Assembly (NCBI RefSeq): GCF_000284595.1
Contig: NC_017671.1
Location: 2,575,001 to 2,639,000 of the forward strand
Length of the DNA: 64,000 nucleotides
Direction: 5' to 3'
Source of the DNA: Stenotrophomonas maltophilia D457
Lineage (GTDB): Bacteria > Pseudomonadota > Gammaproteobacteria > Xanthomonadales > Xanthomonadaceae
The position numbers and the translations under genes were made by a program. Shown piece after piece: positions 8,479-14,927 of the stretch. The notes beneath the pieces were generated by a model, which was given only the letters and a program-made list of their open reading frames with translations, did no database searches and had not been told where the DNA came from. Position 1 is the first letter of the stretch. Each line of letters starts with the position of its first letter.

Positions 8479-9681
8479 CTACGGGTTGGCGTCAAACACC
8501 ACGGTCATGTTGCCTTCCCAATGCGAGCCTGGCGCCTTCAGCATCTCTGTTACGGCGGCCCGTCCTGCGGTGAACCGCAAGGTCGACCGCCGCTGCATCA
8601 GATAGCCATCCGGCGTGAAGCGCGGCGCCTGTGCGTCGTCGGGTAACAGCGGTGTGTCCTGCGCCGGGCGCCCATCGCGCAGATTGCGCATGCCGGGCAG
8701 GGTGACGTCCACATCCACCGGTACAACCTCCCCAAGCGCGTGGTTGCGAATGCCGCAGCGATTGCCTGCGTCGTGCTCACAGCGCAGCTTCATGCTGAAG
8801 TCCGTTGAGCTGGTCAGATGGAATGGCAGCTCCTGATAGAGGCGTGTCGGGGCACGGCCCTGATCGGTCCACTGCGCCCAACCTGCCTCCGGCGCCAAGT
8901 GCACCTGCGGATTATCACTTGGGAAACGTACCTGGAACTGGTGGGACACCGTGAAGCGGAACTTCAACGTGATCGGTTCGGTCGTGACGTCATCACCAAA
9001 GTCAATGTCCCTGCCCGCACCCCCCGCAGTGTAGGTCAACTCGCCTTCATAGATACCGTCGATCAGAGACAGGGGCGAAGGTGCCGTGATGAGAAGACCC
9101 AGACCGAACCAGGACATCGCATAGTCGGCCGGCTGTGAAAGCGCTGTATCCCCCTGCGAGTTGCACGGCACCGGCATCTCTGGATTGCGGACGATCCATC
9201 CAAACCTGACAAATGATCCGGCGCCAGCCGTATGAACGTAGCTGCACCCTCCACGCACTGATCGTGTGAATACGGGATTGGATCCACCTCCGGGCGTCAC
9301 ATGACCGCTGACGGTGGCTATCGTGATTCGCACTTCAGCTTCAGTACCCGCGACGGTGTTACGTAGCATGACGGTCCGGGGAGCGGGCAAACCAAGATAA
9401 AAGCGCTTACGAACATCACCATTGTGCTCGTAGGTTTTACTCCACTGCAGTGGAACATCGACGGAGTAGGCGCCATCATCCGCACAGAACTCCGGCCGCC
9501 ACGAGCAGTAGCTGCCGCGCGGCGTTGTATTCCGGAAGACCATCCGGCCCGGGTCCAGGGCTGACGGGGCAAACTCTGCCGTGACCAGCACTTCTGCCGC
9601 GCATGCACTTGCGGCCGCGCCAAGCCCAATCACGACCAGCCCTGCGCCTCGCAGCGCTGCCATCAGCGAGCGGATTCTCAT
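8479..9681 (-). CDS. CS1/cable-type fimbrial tip (minor) subunit
   Basis: The 400-aa secreted protein has a signal peptide (about residues 1-32, ending ACA-AE) and then a beta-rich Cys-containing body. It is the last gene of the alpha-type fimbrial operon and overlaps the usher stop by ATGA, with GAGGAG eight bases ahead of its ATG. Size and position match CooD/CfaE/CblD, the tip adhesins that initiate assembly of these pili. The C-terminal part (about 200-400) ends in MTVVFDANP, comparable to the major pilin ending FHMIFESDITP, as expected for the pilin-like domain. Assignment rests mainly on operon order and this architecture; the receptor is unknown. Confidence 0.75.
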   Translation of the reverse strand: MRIRSLMAALRGAGLVVIGLGAAASACAAEVLVTAEFAPSALDPGRMVFRNTTPRGSYCSWRPEFCADDGAYSVDVPLQWSKTYEHNGDVRKRFYLGLPAPRTVMLRNTVAGTEAEVRITIATVSGHVTPGGGSNPVFTRSVRGGCSYVHTAGAGSFVRFGWIVRNPEMPVPCNSQGDTALSQPADYAMSWFGLGLLITAPSPLSLIDGIYEGELTYTAGGAGRDIDFGDDVTTEPITLKFRFTVSHQFQVRFPSDNPQVHLAPEAGWAQWTDQGRAPTRLYQELPFHLTSSTDFSMKLRCEHDAGNRCGIRNHALGEVVPVDVDVTLPGMRNLRDGRPAQDTPLLPDDAQAPRFTPDGYLMQRRSTLRFTAGRAAVTEMLKAPGSHWEGNMTVVFDANP

Positions 9682-12197
9682 TTCGTATGCTCCTCGGTTC
9701 TCGCGATCGACGGCGGGCATCCCGTCGCCCCCACCATCAACACATCCCCTTCCCTGGGGTAGCGCCCTTCCTCCATCGTCAGCGTGCAGCTGACCAGGTT
9801 GGGGTAACGCAACTCCACCACCGGCGCACGGGCGCTCAGTTCCAGGGTAAAGAAGCCATCCTCCTGGCTGACGCTGCGGCCGGCGTGGTTGATCACCTGC
9901 ACGCCGCGCACACCGTTGCCGTCTGCATCCAGTACCTGGCCCATGACGGTGAAGGTGCGCAGCACGTCCAGCGTGGCATGCATTACGCCGCCCTTGTTGA
10001 GGTGATAGCTGACGACCGAGGGCTGCAGCGTTGCCGACGGCGCATGCCGCCCCTGGAAGTCGAACTGCACGTGGCCTGCGCGATACGCGGCCACCGGAAC
10101 GAAGTTGCGGCCCGGGCGCAGCGCCACGCCGCCACCGTGGCTGTCGTCCGCACGCAGGGCAAGATCGGGATAATCGCTGCGGACATCGACAATCAGGCCG
10201 GTGTCGGCGCTTCTGCCGCGCCCCTGCCCCAGCACGGCGGCGCGCCCACCGCCAATGACCACGGTGCTGTCGAGGTTGGCGGTGCCGCTGACGCGGCCCG
10301 ACGCCGCGCCGCGGTAGACCTGCATGTCACCTTCCACAAACGCGCCCTGCAGCGAGGCACCCGCGCCTGCGCCCAGCCCGCCCCGTTCGGCGGTGACCGT
10401 GCCATTCACGCTCTGCAGCACCGCTCCGTCCACGCGCTGGGTGGCGGTAGCGGTCACATAGGTATCGCGGCGACCGGCATCGCCGGTGCGGCTGCCCAGG
10501 CTGCCGCTGTAGCTGCGTCGATCGCTGCCCAGCGAGACACTGACCGTCAGGTCGATGCCGCGTTGCCGCCGGTAGCCTGTGTAGCGGGCGCCAGGGCGGT
10601 CATAGGCGGAAACGCGCCAGTTGACATCGTGCTTGCCGAACACCGTCTCCCGGCGCCCGTAAGAGACATCGATGCCGGTCCCGCGCGTGAAGCCCGAACT
10701 GCGGGCCACGCGCACGCTGGCGGTATCACGGTGCCCGAAACGATGCGTGATCGAGACGGCCGTGGTGTCCTGCCAGCCGCCGCGGGTCTCCCAGCGTGGT
10801 GCGCTGCCGGCATCCGCCACGACGCGCTCGCGCTGCTCCACCCAACCGCGCGCATGGTTGGCCACCACCGAACCGGCACGATAGCGGTACAGGCCCTGCA
10901 GGTCCACGCCGCGCCCGGCGTCGCTGGAGGTATAGACATTGGTGTAGGTGCTGAAGCGGTCACTGGCCTGCCAGTCCATCGACACACCCGCCGCATGCCG
11001 CGCGCCGATCCGCTGCACGGTGGCCCCGGCCACCGCACGGGAATGCAACAGGTAATTGACCACGGCACCCGCCGCGGCACCGCCCTCGCGGGTGCTTCCG
11101 GCGCTGGCCAGCAGCCCGCGCTGCTGCCCTGCGAATGCGCTGTAGCGCCAGCGGCGGCTGGGATCCTGCCAGCGGCTGGGCTTGTGGATGGAGGCGCTTT
11201 CGCGGGACGCTTCTCGACCGTCCTGGACCACCCGCAGTTCCACATCGTAGATGCCGCCGGGTAGCCGGCGCGTATCGATTTCCTGGATGCCGGGCTTGAC
11301 GGCCTGCGTGGACAGCAGGTTCCCGTCGCGATAGATCTCCACCACGCCTTCGCCGCTGGCGGTGACATAGACGGGATAGACACTGGGGCTTCGCGTATCG
11401 GCCAGCAGCACGTCCGAGGATCCGAACATCAGGCCCAGCGCCGTATCGTTCTGCGTACCCGGCGCGCGGGGCTGGCGCACAATGCCCTCGAAGGTGGGCA
11501 GGAAGTAGCCGGCGCGAACGAAGTGATCGCCCAGTTCGCGCTGGGCATACAGGGCACTGAGGTAGTGCTCGCTGCTGCCGGGCTGGGCGTAGTACTGGTA
11601 GCTGCCAACCGTGCTCCAGTGGCCGGCACTGCCGCGCAGTTCGGCGCTGTAGCGTACGGTGGCCTGCTGTTCCTGGCCGCCGTGCACGGCAAGACTGTTG
11701 CGCACGATCAACCCCCGGCTGCCCGCGTCCGGCAAGGCGATGTGGCGCCGCTCCTTCTGCGCGCCGGCAGGCGTCAGTACACTCAGCAGCGAGTTGGACA
11801 GACTGTAGTGCAGCGCTGCCATGCCCCGGCACTGCTGCCTGCATACGCCCAGCGCCATCGGTTCAGCGAGTTGCTCGCCCCAACGGGCACGCTCGGTCTG
11901 TGCCAGCCGGCTTTCGTGGCTGTCACCAAAGCCGATCACCTGCACCCGGTTGTCTTCGTGCAGCAGAACCTCGGCGTCACCCAGATACTGGCCGTCCAGC
12001 TCCACGCGCACGGTGAGCGGGTTGCCAAACAGGTGCTCGCGGAATTCGGCCGGCATGCGTTCGCGCTGCTGCAGCAGGCTGGGCAGCTCGCCCGGCGCGA
12101 GGCCGGCCGCATGCGCTGAGGTGGCAAGGACCACGGCACCGATCGCGGTCGCGAGCCGGGCCAGTCGGAATCGACGGTGGTTGGAGGACGAGAGCAT
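9678..12197 (-). CDS. CS1-type fimbrial outer-membrane usher
   Basis: The 839-aa protein has a signal peptide (ending TSAHA-AG) and the features of TcfC/CooC/CblC ushers: an N-terminal domain, a beta-barrel rich in Tyr/Arg/Ser, a middle DGNLLSTQAVKPGIQEIDT segment and a C-terminal carboxypeptidase-like segment (GQVLDADGNGVRGVQVINH). It would form the pore through which pilin-chaperone complexes are secreted. Length is normal for the family (800-870 aa). It lies 58 bp after the pilin gene and is coupled to the tip gene by a 4-bp overlap. Confidence 0.87.
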   Translation of the reverse strand: MLSSSNHRRFRLARLATAIGAVVLATSAHAAGLAPGELPSLLQQRERMPAEFREHLFGNPLTVRVELDGQYLGDAEVLLHEDNRVQVIGFGDSHESRLAQTERARWGEQLAEPMALGVCRQQCRGMAALHYSLSNSLLSVLTPAGAQKERRHIALPDAGSRGLIVRNSLAVHGGQEQQATVRYSAELRGSAGHWSTVGSYQYYAQPGSSEHYLSALYAQRELGDHFVRAGYFLPTFEGIVRQPRAPGTQNDTALGLMFGSSDVLLADTRSPSVYPVYVTASGEGVVEIYRDGNLLSTQAVKPGIQEIDTRRLPGGIYDVELRVVQDGREASRESASIHKPSRWQDPSRRWRYSAFAGQQRGLLASAGSTREGGAAAGAVVNYLLHSRAVAGATVQRIGARHAAGVSMDWQASDRFSTYTNVYTSSDAGRGVDLQGLYRYRAGSVVANHARGWVEQRERVVADAGSAPRWETRGGWQDTTAVSITHRFGHRDTASVRVARSSGFTRGTGIDVSYGRRETVFGKHDVNWRVSAYDRPGARYTGYRRQRGIDLTVSVSLGSDRRSYSGSLGSRTGDAGRRDTYVTATATQRVDGAVLQSVNGTVTAERGGLGAGAGASLQGAFVEGDMQVYRGAASGRVSGTANLDSTVVIGGGRAAVLGQGRGRSADTGLIVDVRSDYPDLALRADDSHGGGVALRPGRNFVPVAAYRAGHVQFDFQGRHAPSATLQPSVVSYHLNKGGVMHATLDVLRTFTVMGQVLDADGNGVRGVQVINHAGRSVSQEDGFFTLELSARAPVVELRYPNLVSCTLTMEEGRYPREGDVLMVGATGCPPSIARTEEHTK

Positions 12198-12255
12198 GGG
12201 CGCTGTTCCGGCGTCCCCGCCGCATCATTGGATGCGACGGGGCGCCTGAAAGGAC

Positions 12256-12756
12256 TCAGGGAGTGATGTCGCTTTCGAAGATCATGTGGAACTGGCCACC
12301 GTAGCTGCCCTGCTTGTAGCCACCCGACGGCGCGGTCGGCGCGATGGCGAAGGCCAGCGACTTGCCCGCGGCGGCCTGGGACGCGTTGGCAACAGTGATC
12401 TTGGCCGCGGCCGTTGCCGGAACCTCCACGTTGTCCAGCTTCACCACCAGGTCCACGACGTCTGCGGCCGACGCCATCTGTGCCGGCGACGTCAGGTAGG
12501 CAGTGATGGCAGCCGGCGACTTGATGTTGATGACGCGCCCGGTCAGTTCGCCCAGCGTTTCGCGCGCGGTGTCCCACGGCAGGTTCTGCGGCAGGCCTTC
12601 CCAGCCGTCAGGCGTGGACACCTGCAGGCCAGCGGTGTTCGGGACGTCGGCGGTCACGTTGACGGTGATCGACTTGGATTCGGTGGCTGCCAGGCTGACA
12701 GCCGGTGCGATGAGGGCTGCAGCGGCTGCAGCCAGGGCGTACTTCTTCAGGGACAT
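12256..12756 (-). CDS. CS1-type fimbrial major subunit (pilin)
   Basis: The 166-aa secreted pilin has a signal peptide MSLKKYALAAAAAALIAPAV and a mature start around AATESKSITVNVTADVP, as in CooA/CfaB/CblA alpha pilins. There are no cysteines, also typical of that class. It sits between chaperone and usher in the canonical order. It should be the repeating shaft subunit, polymerised by donor-strand exchange. The 125 bp before it contain a GC-rich hairpin (CCGGG/CCCGG), which could adjust expression relative to the chaperone. Confidence 0.85.
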   Translation of the reverse strand: MSLKKYALAAAAAALIAPAVSLAATESKSITVNVTADVPNTAGLQVSTPDGWEGLPQNLPWDTARETLGELTGRVINIKSPAAITAYLTSPAQMASAADVVDLVVKLDNVEVPATAAAKITVANASQAAAGKSLAFAIAPTAPSGGYKQGSYGGQFHMIFESDITP

Positions 12757-12881
12757 GGAAATGCTCCGGGATCGGTGGATGGATACGATGGGATACGACG
12801 CCAGGACGAAGACACAGCCTCCCCTCCGGGCGCCTGGCGAACCCGGTGGGGACGTTGCAGAAAGGGGAGATGGGCGGACGA

Positions 12882-13616
12882 TCAGCGGCGCGAGTCGATG
12901 CTGCGGCGGTCGTCGCCCTCCCTCAGGTCGTAGCGGGCGAACCGGCTGTCGTCGGCCTGCAGCGCATAGGTTCGCCCGGGCCGGACATGGACGATGATGC
13001 CGGGCGTGCAGGCATCCGGACTGTTTCGCTCGCAGTACCGCAGGTTGTCCAGCACCACCGTGGCGTTGCCACCGTTGTGCACGTGACCGTCCTGCACACG
13101 GGTGTCATAGCGCGTGTTCCGCGGTGCCACGAACAGGATGGTGCCGTAGCCGGTGAACACGCGAACTGCCGAGGTCAGCCCGGTGATCTCCTGCACCTGC
13201 GCATCGCTGAGTGAGAATTCCTCGGCGCTGGGCACCACCGGAATGAAGCGGAGCCGGTAGTAGCGCTCCTCATCACGGTCACCGCGATAGACCAGGCGCG
13301 TCGCCTGTTGGCCGTTGGCGGCAATGATCAGGCGGCTGGGGCTGGCGATCACCCCGTGCGCGCCAGGTGCATTGCGTACCAGCGCCACGGTGTCCACTGG
13401 CGTTTCGACAACCTTGCCGTCTGCATCGAAGTGCATCTGGGTGACCTCAACGCGCACGTATGCGGTCACATCACCGGTATTGCGTATGCGCTTGAGCAGG
13501 TTGCTCTGCGCTGGCGCAAGATGATCGAACAGGAGGCCCACATTGATCTGTGGTGTCGTGGCTTGGGCACTGCTGGCGAACAGGGCCAGCAGGAGGAGAA
13601 GGAGTGCGCGTTGCAT
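12882..13616 (-). CDS. CS1-type fimbrial periplasmic chaperone
   Basis: The 244-aa periplasmic protein begins with a short signal peptide (MQRALLLLLLALFASSAQA). The body has the immunoglobulin-like pattern of alpha-type chaperones (CooB/CblB): a DHLAPAQSNLLKRIRNTGD segment near the N-terminus, and PSRLIIAANGQQATRLVYRG, where a conserved Arg anchors the pilin C-terminus. It is the first gene of the operon, chaperone-pilin-usher-tip, matching cooBACD and cblBACD. Promoter signals would lie in 13617-13720 on the minus strand. Confidence 0.82.
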   Translation of the reverse strand: MQRALLLLLLALFASSAQATTPQINVGLLFDHLAPAQSNLLKRIRNTGDVTAYVRVEVTQMHFDADGKVVETPVDTVALVRNAPGAHGVIASPSRLIIAANGQQATRLVYRGDRDEERYYRLRFIPVVPSAEEFSLSDAQVQEITGLTSAVRVFTGYGTILFVAPRNTRYDTRVQDGHVHNGGNATVVLDNLRYCERNSPDACTPGIIVHVRPGRTYALQADDSRFARYDLREGDDRRSIDSRR

Positions 13617-13971
13617 GACGAACCCGCGGGGAGAGGTGAGCGATTAGTTTCACGGCATCTTTACAATCAGGCCATGCAACAACTTGCAAAAAGGTCAGAT
13701 ATTTCCGACCTCGCAAAGTGGCTCCGCCCAGGTCAACCCGGAAATCCTGTCCGCGCACTCGGCCGCGGCGGTCTGGCCCGTTGCACATCGCGACGGCACG
13801 CCCTGGAACAGCATCGGCGGCTGGCGCACGCATGGGGCGTGCGGGTGAACGGGCGCCCACCGCTGCATGGCGACCCCGCCGGTTCTTCGCAGCTCGCTTA
13901 CGGACCCGGGCCGAATATCCGGCCGTGGCCATCCACAGCCATGGCCCGCGTCCCCACTTCTGGAGCCTGTC
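13617..13971. other. Intergenic control region of the fimbrial operon
   Basis: This stretch separates the divergent fimbrial operon and EF-hand lipoprotein gene. Near the fimbrial side it is AT-richer than its surroundings and holds a 20-bp palindrome (listed separately). The remainder, 13712-13971, is GC-rich, has open frames on both strands without ribosome sites or recognisable homology, and I support no gene there. Confidence 0.4.
13692..13711. promoter_or_regulatory. 20-bp near-perfect palindrome upstream of fimbrial operon
   Basis: AGGTCAGATATTTCCGACCT matches its own reverse complement at 8 of 10 paired positions, with perfect AGGTC/GACCT ends. It lies 76-95 bp upstream of the chaperone start codon, a good place for an operator. 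The protein that would bind is unknown. Confidence 0.4.
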
Positions 13972-14271
13972 ATGACCGGTATTCGCTACGTTCCTGCTGT
14001 CCTCGTCATCACCATCGGCCTGCTGCTGGGCGCCTGTTCCAGAACCCAGGAGGCGAGCAAGGCCACCGCCGCCGAGGACGTCACCGAAGTGAAGCTGATA
14101 CCGCCGTATGAGTCGCTGGACAAGGACAAGGACGGCATCGTCACGCTGGCCGAAGTGGATGCCGTGGCACCCGACTGGGCCGAGCGCCTGCATGCCTGCG
14201 ATACCGACCGTGACAAGACGTTGACCCGTGGCGAGTACGACGTCTGCAAGCAGACCAGCGGCGCGCATTGA
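13972..14271 (+). CDS. EF-hand lipoprotein
   Basis: This 99-aa protein has a lipoprotein signal with lipobox LLGAC (Cys22), so it should be membrane-anchored. Two EF-hand loops follow, D50-E61 (DKDKDGIVTLAE) and D77-E88 (DTDRDKTLTRGE), the first with a full set of acidic ligands. It probably binds Ca2+ in the periplasm. TGGAG lies eight bases before the ATG at 13972. Function is otherwise unknown. It precedes the magnesium locus but is separated from it by a palindrome and a promoter-like region. Confidence 0.8.
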   Translation: MTGIRYVPAVLVITIGLLLGACSRTQEASKATAAEDVTEVKLIPPYESLDKDKDGIVTLAEVDAVAPDWAERLHACDTDRDKTLTRGEYDVCKQTSGAH

Positions 14272-14305
14272 CCCACCACTGAACCCTCGATCGGCACCGC
14301 ATACG

Positions 14306-14331
14306 CCCGGCTATACCAAGGTATAGCCGGG
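14306..14331. promoter_or_regulatory. 26-bp perfect palindrome (terminator or operator)
   Basis: Arms CCCGGCTATACC and GGTATAGCCGGG (12 bp each) flank only AA. It lies 35 bp after the EF-hand stop. No T-tract follows, so a classic terminator is not certain; it could be an operator for the magnesium locus. A tight-loop hairpin of this length is unusual here. Confidence 0.45.
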
Positions 14332-14564
14332 CTAACCCACGGGCCTCTAGGCCTGCCCCATTCAGGGGCGGACAATAGCGCCACTGGCCAGGGCAACCCT
14401 GGCTGGCCCCCTCCCCTCATGGAGACGCAGATGGACCCCGACCCTGCCGGGCGCACCGCGCCCCGGATGCCCGCTTGTTGCCTGTTCCTGGCGCCTGCCC
14501 GCCGGTCCCTGCCTGCCTGAGTGACGGGGGACCGCCAGGCGCCGCCTGCCTGGAGATCGCCCCC
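14332..14564 (+). promoter_or_regulatory. Leader region of the magnesium locus
   Basis: A possible -10 (GACAAT, 14371-14376) is followed by a 7-bp hairpin GCCAGGG-CAA-CCCTGGC (14387-14403), then the leader peptide frame 14431-14520. Within and after the frame, GGCGCCTG (14490-14497) can pair with CAGGCGCC (14536-14543), and GGGGG (14526-14530) can pair with CCCCC (14560-14564) immediately before the next ATG. These are the ingredients of a leader whose fold depends on how far ribosomes travel in the short frame. The regulatory role is inferred. Confidence 0.45.
14431..14520 (+). CDS. MgtL-like leader peptide
   Basis: A 29-codon frame starts with ATG at 14431, six bases after GGAG, and encodes MDPDPAGRTAPRMPACC and a further 12 residues. 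Prolines fall at 3, 5, 11, 14, 22 and 28. The enterobacterial MgtL leader of mgtA begins MEPDP; alternating acidic/proline residues right after the start destabilise translating ribosomes when Mg2+ is low, and this changes transcription into mgtA. Here the same motif sits at the head of an mgtA-mgtC locus. An in-frame ATG at 14419 has no good ribosome site. Homology by descent is not shown, but position and motif coincide closely. Too short for standard gene callers. Confidence 0.6.
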   Translation: MDPDPAGRTAPRMPACCLFLAPARRSLPA

Positions 14565-14864
14565 ATGTCCTACAAGATCCTCTACATCACCCTGCGCCGC
14601 CTGATCGGTGAGCGCGATGTTGCCGCCCTGCGCAGCCAGCTGCTGCAGCACGGCCCGGTCATGTTTGCCCGTTCGCTGTCGCTCGGTTCGCCGCGCGTGG
14701 TGGCCGACGCGCTGTCGCTGCTGCCGATCAGCGAGCGGATCACCGTGCTGCGCCATCTGCCCTACCCGCTGCGCGATGCGATGAAGCCGCTGTGCATTGG
14801 TGGCAGCCAGCGCCTGCACATGCAGCCGTGGTCGCCGGCGGTGCTGGCGATGCGCCACGCCTGA
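14565..14864 (+). CDS. Small MgtE-N-like protein in the magnesium operon
   Basis: The 99-aa cytoplasmic protein has a segment (about residues 20-70) reading LRSQLLQHGPVMFARSLSLG, then SPRVVADALSLLPISERITVLRHLPYPLRD. This helical-repeat pattern resembles the N-terminal superhelical domain of the MgtE Mg2+ channel, which senses Mg2+. No channel domain follows. TGGAGA nine bases ahead supports the ATG at 14565. It lies between the leader peptide and mgtA, 63 bp before the latter, so it is probably co-transcribed. A role in sensing or modulating Mg2+ uptake is inferred; the resemblance is at pattern level only. Confidence 0.6.
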   Translation: MSYKILYITLRRLIGERDVAALRSQLLQHGPVMFARSLSLGSPRVVADALSLLPISERITVLRHLPYPLRDAMKPLCIGGSQRLHMQPWSPAVLAMRHA

Positions 14865-14927
14865 ACTGTCTCACCCATTCCGTTCGTGTTCCGGCTGCGG
14901 CCGGCTCTGACATTCGAGGAGCGTCCC

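Noticed and set aside
13718..13975. 85-codon plus-strand frame before the EF-hand gene
   Set aside because: No ribosome site, Arg/Pro-rich composition and no recognisable similarity; left as intergenic.
14419..14430. ATG at 14419 as start of the leader peptide
   Set aside because: It is in frame but the GGAG at 14421-14424 lies after it and fits the ATG at 14431, which puts DPDP directly after Met.
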